Part shown: piece after piece, positions 8,294 through 16,659 of the stretch
Layout of the letters: every line of letters begins with the position of its first letter
How positions within the stretch are numbered: position 1 is the first letter of the stretch
Origin: CAJXQU01 sp965223825
GTDB lineage: Bacteria; Pseudomonadota; Gammaproteobacteria; CAJXQU01
Direction of reading: 5' to 3'
Assembly (NCBI GenBank): GCA_965223825.1
Contig: OZ245018.1
Span: 2,914,001-2,978,000, forward strand
DNA length: 64,000 nucleotides
Translations under genes and position numbers: made by a program
The notes under the pieces: model-generated
Told to the model about the DNA's origin: nothing
The model's input: the letters and a program-made list of their open reading frames with translations, nothing else
Database searches by the model: none

Positions 8294-10846
8294 ATGGCAT
8301 CTGAGCACACACCCGTAATGCAGCAATACCTCGCGTTCAAAGCGGCGTATCCAGACAAATTAATGTTCTTTCAGATGGGTGATTTCTACGAGTTTTTTTA
8401 TGATGATGCGCGCCGCGTGGCTGAATTACTCGGTCTTGCATTAACCAAGCGTGGCAAATCTGCAGGTGATCCGATCCCGATGGCCGGCATGCCGATGCAC
8501 GCCTCAGAAAGTTATTTGGCGAAATTACTTGAGATGGGTGAATCCGTCGTCATTTGCGATCAGATTGGCGATCCGGCTACCAGTAAAGGCCCGGTCGAGC
8601 GACAAGTCACTCGCATTGTGACACCCGGCACCGTCACCGATGACGCATTATTAAAAGATCGACGCGATACCTTATTACTCTCAATTCACCATACTGACGA
8701 TAAGATCGGCCTAGCTTGGATGGATGTCAGTGGTGGACGGTTTCACATCATGCAGCTTGCCGATCAGGATGCATTAAATGCTGAACTAGAGCGCTTACAA
8801 CCAGCGGAAATTCTGCTTAGCGAAGATGCCAAGTTACGTCAGGAAATCCGATTAAAAAGTGCGATTACACCGTTGCCCCCCTGGTATTTCGACACTGAAA
8901 GTACTACCCGCCAATTGCACGATCATTTCGCAGTAACGAACTTAAGTGGTTTGGGCTGTGATGGTTTTCCTTCTGCGTGTTGTGCAGCGGGCTGTCTTAT
9001 TCAATATGTCCACGAAACACAAAAATCCACGCTGCCACACATTACGCGCTTACACATCGAAAACCGGGCAGACACTATTCTCATCGATGCCGCCAGTCGC
9101 CGTAATCTGGAAATTCTTAACGGCATGAATGGTGATCGTCGACACGGTTTGCTGCATTTAATCGACAGCGCAAAAACCAGTATGGGAAGTCGTATGCTCA
9201 ACCGCTGGCTGCAATCGCCCTTGCGCGACCAGCAGCAGGTGGCATTGCGTCATCAGGCAGTTGCTACACTTTTGCAAAACCAGGCCCTTGAGATTATTCG
9301 TGAGCAACTACAAAGTATCGGCGATATTGAACGCATCGTGACACGCATCGCATTGCGTTCCACACGACCGCGTGATCTGTCGCAATTGCGATCCTCTCTG
9401 GCGGTGATTCCAGCCATTCGCCGCGAAATTAAATCACTCGAAAGTCCACGCTGGATCGCACTGCATGGACTGATCAACCCCTTGCCTACACTCCTGGATC
9501 TTCTCAACCGTGCCGTGATTGAATCGCCCCCAATGCTGATCCGCGACGGTGGCGTGATCGCACCGAGCTACAACAGTGAGCTTGATCATTTACGAGAATT
9601 AAGCCAAAGCGCGAATGACTATCTCAAACAACTTGAGCAACGTGAACGTGAAGAAACGGGCATTCAAACGCTAAAAGTTGGCTATAACCGTGTGCATGGC
9701 TATTACATTGAGATCAGCCGCGCGCAGAGCCAGGTCGTACCGACACATTATCACCGTCGGCAAACACTTAAAGCCACTGAACGTTTCATCACTCCAGAGT
9801 TAAAAGAATACGAAGATAAGGTGTTAAGCGCTGGTGAAAAGGCACTCGCCTTAGAAAAATTATTGTATGAAGAGTTGATCACATTAATTGCCGATTACAT
9901 CGTCGAATTACAAACAACCAGCGCCGCGATCGCAGAGTTAGATGTATTCGCAAGTTTTGCCGAGCGGGCGATCGCCCTCGATTATGTACAGCCAAGTTTT
10001 CAGCAAGACAACGAAATCTTGATCAAAGCTGGACGACATCCGGTGGTGGAAAGTTTGCAAGATGCACCGTTTATTCCGAATGATCTTATTCTAAATTCAG
10101 ATCGGAAAATGTTGATCATCACGGGCCCAAACATGGGTGGGAAATCAACTTACATGCGCCAAATTGCGATTATTGTTCTACTCGCGCATGTGGGCAGTTT
10201 TGTGCCTGCAAAATCTGTCACCCTCGGCCCGGTTGATCGCATTTTTACGCGCATTGGTGCTAGTGACGATCTGGCGGCGGGGCGATCAACGTTTATGGTT
10301 GAAATGATCGAAACGGCGAATATTTTAAATAATGCCACACACCACTCGCTCGTGCTTATGGATGAGATCGGTCGAGGTACAAGTACCTTTGATGGTTTAT
10401 CCCTTGCCTGGGCCAGTGCTATCCACTTGCTGGAAAAAATTAATGCGTGGACTTTATTCGCAACGCATTATTTTGAGATGACGGCTATTCCAGAAAATCA
10501 TCCCCGTGCGATCAACGTACGACTCGATGCTATCGAGCACAACGATAAACTGGTCTTCATGCACAGTGTTAAGGAAGGTCCTGCCAATCAGAGTTATGGT
10601 CTACAAGTTGCTCAACTTGCAGGTGTACCGAAACGCGTGATCGATAACGCAAAAGATAAGTTACGTCTGCTAGAAAACCCTGACGGTGACCCAAGCACCA
10701 ATGCTTTAACGAATAATCCGTCCACGCGCCACACTAACCTAACTCAGTCCGAGCTAAGTAAAAAACTTGACCAGATAGTACCGGATGAATTATCTCCAAA
10801 AGAAGCATTAGATTTAATCTATCTTTTAAAGAAACTTAACTCCTGA
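8294..10846 (+). CDS. mutS: DNA mismatch repair protein MutS
   Basis: This 850-residue MutS recognises mispairs and recruits MutL. The mismatch-reading Phe31 and Glu33 lie in DFYEFF. The Walker A motif GPNMGGKSTYM (about 610) and the signature GRGTSTFDGLSLAWA complete the ABC-type ATPase. Full length matches E. coli MutS (about 850). The C-terminal tail with a dimer/tetramer helix (LSPKEALDLIYLLKKL) is present. It is preceded by its own promoter-like TATAAT and appears monocistronic. No mutL or mutH lies in the window, although GATC sites are extremely common here. Confidence 0.98.
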   Translation: MASEHTPVMQQYLAFKAAYPDKLMFFQMGDFYEFFYDDARRVAELLGLALTKRGKSAGDPIPMAGMPMHASESYLAKLLEMGESVVICDQIGDPATSKGPVERQVTRIVTPGTVTDDALLKDRRDTLLLSIHHTDDKIGLAWMDVSGGRFHIMQLADQDALNAELERLQPAEILLSEDAKLRQEIRLKSAITPLPPWYFDTESTTRQLHDHFAVTNLSGLGCDGFPSACCAAGCLIQYVHETQKSTLPHITRLHIENRADTILIDAASRRNLEILNGMNGDRRHGLLHLIDSAKTSMGSRMLNRWLQSPLRDQQQVALRHQAVATLLQNQALEIIREQLQSIGDIERIVTRIALRSTRPRDLSQLRSSLAVIPAIRREIKSLESPRWIALHGLINPLPTLLDLLNRAVIESPPMLIRDGGVIAPSYNSELDHLRELSQSANDYLKQLEQREREETGIQTLKVGYNRVHGYYIEISRAQSQVVPTHYHRRQTLKATERFITPELKEYEDKVLSAGEKALALEKLLYEELITLIADYIVELQTTSAAIAELDVFASFAERAIALDYVQPSFQQDNEILIKAGRHPVVESLQDAPFIPNDLILNSDRKMLIITGPNMGGKSTYMRQIAIIVLLAHVGSFVPAKSVTLGPVDRIFTRIGASDDLAAGRSTFMVEMIETANILNNATHHSLVLMDEIGRGTSTFDGLSLAWASAIHLLEKINAWTLFATHYFEMTAIPENHPRAINVRLDAIEHNDKLVFMHSVKEGPANQSYGLQVAQLAGVPKRVIDNAKDKLRLLENPDGDPSTNALTNNPSTRHTNLTQSELSKKLDQIVPDELSPKEALDLIYLLKKLNS

Positions 10847-11216
10847 TAATGACGTTAAAGAATTTTTTCTCAAAACGAACTACAACTGCCTAACGGTATC
10901 AACGAAACTGAATTGATTAGCCTTGCAATCAAATTCTATGGCCTTCGCCGTAAATAGAAAGAAAGTTCAGAAACGTCCAGTCAATATTCCCAGCTCATTT
11001 TTATTCAGTTATTCTGCTTATTTCTGATATAGAGAACGCCTTTGAATATCAAAAATTAGGTGAAGTATTTTTTAATTCAGGTATTTTTAGTAAAAACTAT
11101 CTCTATTCATTTTTACTATTTTGTATAACAAGGAGTGGTGCCTTAAGCATAATCAGGGAAAGCTAAATATTGCATAGCTCAGAGTTTAAATCCGGAATTA
11201 TAGATTTAAATAAATT
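10847..11216. other. 370-bp AT-rich spacer after mutS, possibly decayed coding DNA
   Basis: No complete gene was found. Two stretches stay open without a normal start: one reads FSQNELQLPNGINETELISL before a stop near 10958, and another in a different frame, about 65 codons ending near 11164, includes EYQKLGEVFFNSGIFSKNY. These look protein-like and may be remnants of a degraded gene. The spacer contains no GATC at all, unlike flanking DNA, which supports a different origin. Confidence 0.35.
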
Positions 11217-11819
11217 TTATTGAAACTGAATCGCTCTAAGCATCTGATCAACAATCGGCTGCATGTCATCAAACGATTTTCCTCCACGAGCGATCGCAGA
11301 ACTTCCATTTAATACTGTCAAAAGATACAAACTCAGCACGTGAGCCGACTCCCTCTCTCCAAGATTTTCTTTGTCAATTTCCTCTTGAAAAAATGCAGTG
11401 AGATAATCTTCACTAAAACTACTCGCCTGCTTGATCATGCTCAGCGCTTTTTCTGGAATACCTTCACCTGCACTTTCTGACATACACAATGAAAGATAAC
11501 AACCACTAGGTAGCGTTTTATCGCATTGCATTTCGAGTACAGCGATCACATATTCACGCACGCGTTCTTTTAGAGGCTTATTCTCTTGATGGAGGCGTGC
11601 ACTTAAACGATCACGGACTTCCGCTATATAGCGCTCGGTTGCTCGAATAAATAAGGCTTCTTTATTTCCGAATGTAGCGTACAAACTCGGCTTGTTAATT
11701 CCCATACTTTGTGTGAGATCATTTAACGAGGCTCCAAGGTAACCCTTGCGCCAGAAAACATGCATGGCTTTTTCCAGTGCTTCTTGTTCATCAAATTCTC
11801 GTTGTCTACCGCCAGCCAT
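11217..11819 (-). CDS. TetR-family transcriptional regulator
   Basis: A 200-residue TetR protein. The N-terminal helix-turn-helix spans about residues 10-55 (AMHVFWRKGYLGASLNDLTQ, then GINKPSLYATFGNKEALF). The C-terminal ligand domain is not recognisable. It is divergent from the short-chain dehydrogenase at 11944, with two matching palindromes in the spacer. The standard reading is a repressor of that gene, probably relieved by an unknown small molecule. The family is clear; the ligand is unknown. Confidence 0.92.
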   Translation of the reverse strand: MAGGRQREFDEQEALEKAMHVFWRKGYLGASLNDLTQSMGINKPSLYATFGNKEALFIRATERYIAEVRDRLSARLHQENKPLKERVREYVIAVLEMQCDKTLPSGCYLSLCMSESAGEGIPEKALSMIKQASSFSEDYLTAFFQEEIDKENLGERESAHVLSLYLLTVLNGSSAIARGGKSFDDMQPIVDQMLRAIQFQ

Positions 11820-11842
11820 TTAGCTTCACCATCAAACCCTAC

Positions 11843-11893
11843 TTGACATGATTATACCGATCGGTACAATCATAGCAAATGTACCAATCGGTA
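11843..11893 (+). promoter_or_regulatory. Promoter with embedded TetR operators upstream of the SDR gene
   Basis: A near-consensus plus-strand promoter is visible: TTGACA at 11843-11848 and TACAAT at 11865-11870, spaced 16 bp. The perfect palindrome TACCGATCGGTA (11855-11866) fills the spacer, and a second copy with one change, TACCAATCGGTA, lies at 11882-11893, 27 bp further on. Binding of the divergent TetR protein would block RNA polymerase directly. The operator identity is inferred from position and symmetry. Confidence 0.82.
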
Positions 11894-11943
11894 AGTTTCG
11901 AAAACAATGCGTTTCATACGCTAAAATCCAAAAGGAGATCATT

Positions 11944-12684
11944 ATGGGAATAGAGATAAAAGGTAAAGTTGCACTGATCACGGGTGCAAACAGAGGGATC
12001 GGAAAAACAATCGCTGAAGTCTTTCTTAAAAATGGCGCAAGTAAAGTCTATTTAGCCGTGCGTGACACAGACTCAACAGCTGATCTTGTTTCGCAATACG
12101 GTGACAAAGCCGTACCTGTTCACGTTGATATGAGCGATGAAAAGTCGATTATCGACTTAGCTGCCACCGCGAGCGATGCACAGGTCGTTGTGAATAACGC
12201 CGGTATTCTCATTCCTGCAAATCCACTAAGTGAAAATGCCATTGATGCATTAAAACAAGAAATGGATGTTAATGTGTATGGCTTGATCCGTATGGCGCAA
12301 GCATTTACGCCAGTGTTGGAGAAAAATTCAGACAGTGCTTTGATCCAACTTAACTCGGTTGCTTCCATTAAAAACTTTGCCGACTTCACAACCTACTCCG
12401 CATCAAAAGCCGCCTCCTATTCGATAACACAAAGTTTACGCGACTATCTGACGCCGAAAGGAATCACCGTGATCAGCGTTCACCCGGGACCGATCTTAAC
12501 GGATATGGCAAAAACTGCTGGGTTGGATGAAATGGGTGAGCCGCCAGAATTAGTCGCTGATGGCATCATCGCCGCGCTTAAATCTGGGCAGTTTCATTTG
12601 TTTCCAGATAGTATGGCACGGGATTTTGAGCGTGCTTACAAAGGTTATGCTGATGCTTTTGTTGAGGCCCCAGTCGAAGCTTAA
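11944..12684 (+). CDS. Short-chain dehydrogenase/reductase (SDR)
   Basis: A 246-residue classical SDR. The start is set at the ATG at 11944, which has a perfect AAGGAG ribosome binding site, rather than the in-frame codon at 11848, which would lie inside the promoter. Motifs are GANRGIG (14-20), NNAG (84-87) and catalytic Ser138, Tyr151 and Lys155 in YSASKAA. The substrate is unknown. Its control by a TetR repressor suggests a role in detoxifying or modifying a carbonyl or hydroxyl compound that also acts as inducer. It seems monocistronic, with a strong hairpin downstream. Confidence 0.9.
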   Translation: MGIEIKGKVALITGANRGIGKTIAEVFLKNGASKVYLAVRDTDSTADLVSQYGDKAVPVHVDMSDEKSIIDLAATASDAQVVVNNAGILIPANPLSENAIDALKQEMDVNVYGLIRMAQAFTPVLEKNSDSALIQLNSVASIKNFADFTTYSASKAASYSITQSLRDYLTPKGITVISVHPGPILTDMAKTAGLDEMGEPPELVADGIIAALKSGQFHLFPDSMARDFERAYKGYADAFVEAPVEA

Positions 12685-12726
12685 TTCAGAAAGGTATGCC
12701 TTATTAAATAAAGGCTCATCTTAAAA

Positions 12727-12770
12727 ACATTCGCAGATCCGAAACAAACACATTTCGGATCTGCGATGTG
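12727..12770 (+). terminator. Long perfect hairpin after the SDR gene
   Basis: TCGCAGATCCGAAA (12731-12744) pairs perfectly with TTTCGGATCTGCGA (12753-12766) around an 8-nt loop, and the ACAT/TGT flanks extend it. The downstream sequence is only weakly T-rich (GTGCTTTAAA), so it may stop transcription, protect the 3' end, or be a protein-binding dyad. Confidence 0.6.
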
Positions 12771-12855
12771 CTTTAAATAAAGAATCAGTTTAATGTCGAT
12801 AAAAAGCTCGTGCTGACTCTAAAAATTAGCCATCCTTAGCGGGTTTTCTGATTGT

Positions 12856-13026
12856 TTAAAGCTCTTTGAACAATGTACCGACCATCAATAAAATAAAGCC
12901 AATGGTCACCAACCAAAACTGGTTAGCAGTTGCGAATGGAACAGGAATAAAGTGTGCAACAATGCCGATTATGCCAATGATTGCTGCAATGAAAAACACA
13001 TTTCTTGTTGGTGCGCTGAGTATCAT
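12856..13026 (-). CDS. Small two-helix membrane protein
   Basis: A 56-residue protein beginning MILSAPTRNVFF at the ATG at 13026, which has a GGGGGA ribosome binding site. The longer open frame upstream runs through non-coding DNA. It consists of two hydrophobic helices (about 10-25 and 36-53) separated by a short linker with prolines (FIPVPFATANQ), and ends GTLFKEL. Similar short proteins are widespread in proteobacteria, but I do not know a function. It lies on the same strand as the YRG-repeat gene, with a terminator between them. Confidence 0.7.
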   Translation of the reverse strand: MILSAPTRNVFFIAAIIGIIGIVAHFIPVPFATANQFWLVTIGFILLMVGTLFKEL

Positions 13027-13139
13027 AATATCCCCCGTTATTAAGTACATTCGAATGTCGTACCTGCATAATTTAAGAGATTGCCTTACTGCAGGCACAA
13101 GAAAATCATAACAGCTTTCGGCGAAGAGTGAATGACAAA

Positions 13140-13167
13140 AAAAAGCCGGAGTTACCCCCGGCTTTTT
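13140..13167 (-). terminator. Rho-independent terminator
   Basis: GCCGG and CCGGC form a stem around an 8-nt loop, flanked by A5 or more on the left and T5 on the right, so it works in both directions. It lies just beyond the stop of the YRG-repeat gene at 13181 and would end its transcript. Confidence 0.82.
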
Positions 13168-13180
13168 CGACCCTATTGGC

Positions 13181-13357
13181 TTACGCCAGATAATGACTTC
13201 CACGATAAACATGATCAGTAACCACATTTTTAGCTTTCGCTAGCTTAAAGTACTGTGCACCACGATAAATTTTTGCACGAAGCATCTTTTTAACCGGTGT
13301 TTTTTTATCAGTTGTTTTGGTGAAAGTTACTCCACGATAAATATGAAGTTGAGTCAT
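13181..13357 (-). CDS. DUF4278-like protein with three YRG repeats
   Basis: A 58-residue basic protein that starts at the ATG at 13357, which has an AGGAGA ribosome binding site. It contains three spaced copies of a short motif: IYRGVTF (about 6-12), IYRGAQYF (about 29-36) and VYRGSHYL (about 50-57). The YRG-x-x-Y/F pattern matches DUF4278, a small domain of unknown function best known from cyanobacteria. The repeats sit about 22 residues apart and could form a repeated strand or a cofactor-binding surface. Its leader contains an inverted repeat and its 3' end a terminator, so it is likely a stand-alone regulated gene. Confidence 0.72.
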   Translation of the reverse strand: MTQLHIYRGVTFTKTTDKKTPVKKMLRAKIYRGAQYFKLAKAKNVVTDHVYRGSHYLA

Positions 13358-13371
13358 AACACTTCTCCTAT

Positions 13372-13445
13372 GGAACATACGTTCCAAAAAAACGGGATAA
13401 GTGGTCTTTTAACGCATGATCAATGCGTGGTATTTTATGCATACC
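13372..13445. promoter_or_regulatory. Cluster of three inverted repeats between divergent genes
   Basis: Within 75 nt lie GGAAC-ATAC-GTTCC (13372-13385), ACGCAT-GATCA-ATGCGT (13412-13428) and GGTAT-TTTATGC-ATACC (13429-13445). The block separates the YRG-repeat gene from the divergent 185-residue gene at 13480. They may be operators shared by the two divergent promoters; no regulator gene is adjacent. Confidence 0.4.
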
Positions 13446-13479
13446 AATGCGACAACTATATTGACGTAAGGAGCGCTGC

Positions 13480-14037
13480 GTGGTCAATCGCTTTACTTTA
13501 AAAACGCTATTCGCACCCGAAGAAATTCGAAACTTAATCAGTAACTTTGGGTTTAGACGTATGCCCGAGGAAGAAGTTCTTGCTGCTCTTGATCAGGCAT
13601 TTTCAAATTATATCCTAGCAGCATTAACTGAAATCGGAAGCGATCCTGATGAGCGCAAACAAATTTATCTTGAATCCAGCTTCCATCTTGAAAAAGCCAG
13701 TAAACTACTTAATGGAATGCCTCACCCAGCAGGGAAAATGTCTTTTCGAATACGCCATATGCTTCAAACACTCTACAAACTAATTGAAGGCGATGAATTT
13801 TCTGCTGATCGTGCAACACGTTTCATGGAAAAAAACCTAGTTCGTCATCTACGAGACTTATGGGTCGTAAACACCTCAACGCCTTTCCATACTGGGAGTG
13901 ATGGATCTGGACGAAACCCATCGGACTTCTTAGTTAACTGTTTTCAAGCCGCTGCGGCACAATATCCTGAAATTCAATGGTTTGAATCAATCGATCAAAA
14001 CCGTGCCGATCAAATGATTAAATCCATTAAGCGTTGA
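13480..14037 (+). CDS. Hypothetical 185-residue protein
   Basis: It starts at a GTG with a strong AAGGAG ribosome binding site. The protein is soluble, mostly helical and mixed in charge, with no signal peptide or membrane segment. I recognise no domain. A helical N-terminal half (EEEVLAALDQAFSNYILAAL) is followed by a region with DLWVVNTSTPFHTGSDGSG and a conserved-looking end (QWFESIDQNRADQMIKSIKR). It is divergent from the YRG-repeat gene across a cluster of inverted repeats and stands alone on its strand. A real gene is likely given the ribosome binding site and codon use; the function is unknown. Confidence 0.7.
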   Translation: MVNRFTLKTLFAPEEIRNLISNFGFRRMPEEEVLAALDQAFSNYILAALTEIGSDPDERKQIYLESSFHLEKASKLLNGMPHPAGKMSFRIRHMLQTLYKLIEGDEFSADRATRFMEKNLVRHLRDLWVVNTSTPFHTGSDGSGRNPSDFLVNCFQAAAAQYPEIQWFESIDQNRADQMIKSIKR

Positions 14038-14129
14038 GTGAGAAAAAACAATATACCGAAGAGAAGGGGAAATAACGCTTAGCGTTCTCGTTCTGGGAAA
14101 AACCGTAACTACGACTCTTCAGAACACGC

Positions 14130-14393
14130 TCATAATCTCCCCCCTTCCTTTGACGGTTTCTCACACGCTTTTGCACCCAACGCTTTCGCAATTGCAGCCG
14201 ACAAAGGGGAGAAAGAAATTTTCTCTTCGCAATGTAGACGGCCCTCTGACTCATGTCGGGTAAAAGCGGCCATTCCGACAGAATTCGCCTGATGGGACAG
14301 GCTTGAAAAAAACAGCTGTCTGATCCGAACTTGCTCTCCACAAGCCAGCATCGCGTCACCGAGATTGATTTGAAACCAGCTTGTCATACGCAC
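14130..14393 (-). CDS. Small hypothetical protein (87 residues)
   Basis: It begins MRMTSWFQINLGDAMLACGE and contains FTRHESEGRLHCEEKISFSP, a stretch that reads like a conserved small protein I have seen in other proteobacteria, without a known role. A second Met at residue 3 is an alternative start. No clear ribosome binding site precedes it. An overlapping ORF in another frame (14027-14359) looks non-coding. It is convergent with the 185-residue gene. Function unknown. Confidence 0.5.
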   Translation of the reverse strand: MRMTSWFQINLGDAMLACGEQVRIRQLFFSSLSHQANSVGMAAFTRHESEGRLHCEEKISFSPLSAAIAKALGAKACEKPSKEGGRL

Positions 14394-14567
14394 ATTTTGA
14401 GTTTTTGATCAGCCTATCTCTTTTACAAATCATACTATGTGAAATGTCCATCTCTTTTCAAAATCACACGCAAGATAGTCTATTTTTGTTGTTCGTGATG
14501 ACAGTCAGCGTGAGTTAGAGCTTAATGTTTATTTTAATTACTCCTACATTTTTTCTTAGTACGGTTA

Positions 14568-16445
14568 CTACACAGCCTGAATGAGTTCTTGCCTATCATT
14601 ATTGGCTTCTTGTAATGCGAACTGCAACCTTGCGGCAAAATCTGTTTCTGTATGGTGAGTAATGATCAAGTTGTCAACCGCACGTGTCATTCCCACATAA
14701 AGCAATCGTAGCTCCTGAATATTATCAAACTCCTTTCCAAATTTTTCACCAAAAGCGGGTATCAATACTGTGGGAAACTCCAACCCTTTACTAGAATGTA
14801 ACGTCACGACTTTTACACTAGATCGAGTATTTTTGTTTTCTTCGTCATGATGATTTTTTTGGGTATTTAACCAAGTGACAGGAATTTTTTCCTGTCGTAA
14901 TTTTTTAATGATTTGTTCACCACGATATTTATTACGATAAAGTATTGCGATGTCATCCCAACGTATCCCGGCCTGATGTTGCTTACGTAAGATATACATT
15001 AAATAATTTAACTCTTTATCAAATGTGGGCAGTTTCATTAAAACCGGCATAGGTCCACGACGATTTGCACTTTCTGGTGAGATCAACGGTACACCATCAT
15101 CCTCAGATGACTCGTCGATTAATACTTCTCGAGCGAACTGTTGTGCGACTTTCAATATTTCATGCGTATTCCGATAATTTAATTTTAGAATAGTTGTCCG
15201 ACCAACGGCCTGTATCCCAAGACGTTTAAAACTAAATTTTACTTTATGCCGCCTTTCGTAAATGGATTGTGCATCGTCGTAAAGTAATAGGAAGTTTTCT
15301 GTTTGAGCATCAACCATTTGCACAATTAATTTCAACCATTCGGGTTTAAAATCATGTCCTTCATCAATTAGGACTGCACCATACTGTTGATTCGGTATTT
15401 GATTATTGTCGACAGCGGAAATAAACGTCTGAACGAGCCGGTCATAAAAACCATAACCTTGCTTTGGAAACATCACATGATAGGTTTTTAATTGTTGATA
15501 ACACCAAGCATGAAAATTATAAACAACCACTTTATCGTTTACACTTGAGGCGATTATCATATTATTCAAGGCTGTCGCTAAGGTCTTGTTGTAGCACAAC
15601 ACTAAAATAGGTTTTTTTAAGATTTTCGCGAGGTGCAGGCAGCGATATACCAGAATCATGGTTTTTCCGGATCCAGCCACACCATGAATTACACGATGCC
15701 CATGACCTAAACTTCGTGCGAGTTGTTCTTGCTGAAGATCCATCACTTTGATCACATCCGGCAATGGATCATCCTGATCGATCGAATCTGTAAAAATATC
15801 TTTCTGAACACTCTCCTGAATTCTAACCTGAGGAAACAAATGCCAACGAACACGATCAATCTGCGGCAAACTTAACCTCTGATTAAAAGTGTATTCAAAC
15901 ATGCCCCATAATCGTTCCTGAAAAAATTCAGCGTCGGTATGCTCCAACATTTCATCTTTACAAATAACACGATGTTCAAGCAACACTTGGCCAAGGTCCG
16001 TACTTTCGAACTGCTGACGAGTAATGTTAGGGAAGACCACACCGTAACTCCACGGAAAGGCAAGTTTACCAGCATATTTTCCACCTTCAGCTTGCAAAAG
16101 CTGTGCATCTCTCTCGAGCAAGTGACACACCGTATGCGCATAGTGGCGTGCTTGCTCTAGTGGATTTGCGACAGACTTTATTCCCTTTTGTGTTAACAGC
16201 GTTGCGCTGACCTTATCCATCGATTGAATTGTATCCAGACGCCAATCTTTAACTTCCAAAATAAGAATGCCACGCATCGGATGCAATACAATAAAATCGG
16301 GATGTACACCACTTCGGCCAATTGGAACGTCGTACCATAAGAGATAATCGTCTTCGAGTTTGTCTTCCAGTCGGTTTGCAAAACGTTTCTCACCACTTGT
16401 CATTTTGCTTAAGCAGGAACCTAACGCTGGTATTAATGTAGCCAT
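14568..16445 (-). CDS. NERD-domain UvrD/Rep-type helicase
   Basis: A 625-residue protein combining an N-terminal NERD nuclease-related domain (HPDFIVLHPMRGILILEVKDW, about 46-66) with a superfamily 1 helicase. Helicase motifs are GVAGSGKTMILVYRC (motif I), VLIDEGHDF (II), LKLNYRNTHEIL (IV region), VVTLHSSKGLEFPTV (V) and LRLLYVGMTRA (VI). The ATG has a GGGAGA ribosome binding site. Such proteins are common accessory genes and occur in DNA repair and defence contexts; the exact role is unknown. GATC is sparse here: 10 sites by eye, most within 200 bp, unlike the neighbours, which hints at recent acquisition. Confidence 0.9.
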   Translation of the reverse strand: MATLIPALGSCLSKMTSGEKRFANRLEDKLEDDYLLWYDVPIGRSGVHPDFIVLHPMRGILILEVKDWRLDTIQSMDKVSATLLTQKGIKSVANPLEQARHYAHTVCHLLERDAQLLQAEGGKYAGKLAFPWSYGVVFPNITRQQFESTDLGQVLLEHRVICKDEMLEHTDAEFFQERLWGMFEYTFNQRLSLPQIDRVRWHLFPQVRIQESVQKDIFTDSIDQDDPLPDVIKVMDLQQEQLARSLGHGHRVIHGVAGSGKTMILVYRCLHLAKILKKPILVLCYNKTLATALNNMIIASSVNDKVVVYNFHAWCYQQLKTYHVMFPKQGYGFYDRLVQTFISAVDNNQIPNQQYGAVLIDEGHDFKPEWLKLIVQMVDAQTENFLLLYDDAQSIYERRHKVKFSFKRLGIQAVGRTTILKLNYRNTHEILKVAQQFAREVLIDESSEDDGVPLISPESANRRGPMPVLMKLPTFDKELNYLMYILRKQHQAGIRWDDIAILYRNKYRGEQIIKKLRQEKIPVTWLNTQKNHHDEENKNTRSSVKVVTLHSSKGLEFPTVLIPAFGEKFGKEFDNIQELRLLYVGMTRAVDNLIITHHTETDFAARLQFALQEANNDRQELIQAV

Positions 16446-16659
16446 CGTCTCTCCCTATTCGACGATTGATCGTGATATACATTAATAGCGGAAGCTAACT
16501 GTTTATTCTTTATGTACTTTTCATAAAATTCAGAAGGTGAGGAAAATTTCCCGCATGTTCATTACAACGTTTTACTTATTCCACAGAACATTCGTGTGAA
16601 CCACCCCAACAGTTTATGCTATGCATTTATTGATAGATCAAAGCCATTGGAGTGACACC

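Noticed and set aside
11848..11943. N-terminal extension of the SDR gene
   Set aside because: It would be encoded by the promoter and operators; the ATG at 11944 has a perfect ribosome binding site and matches the family's start.
14027..14359. A 110-codon open frame overlapping the 87-residue gene
   Set aside because: Its sequence is Arg/Cys-rich without domain features, while the overlapping frame reads like a conserved protein.
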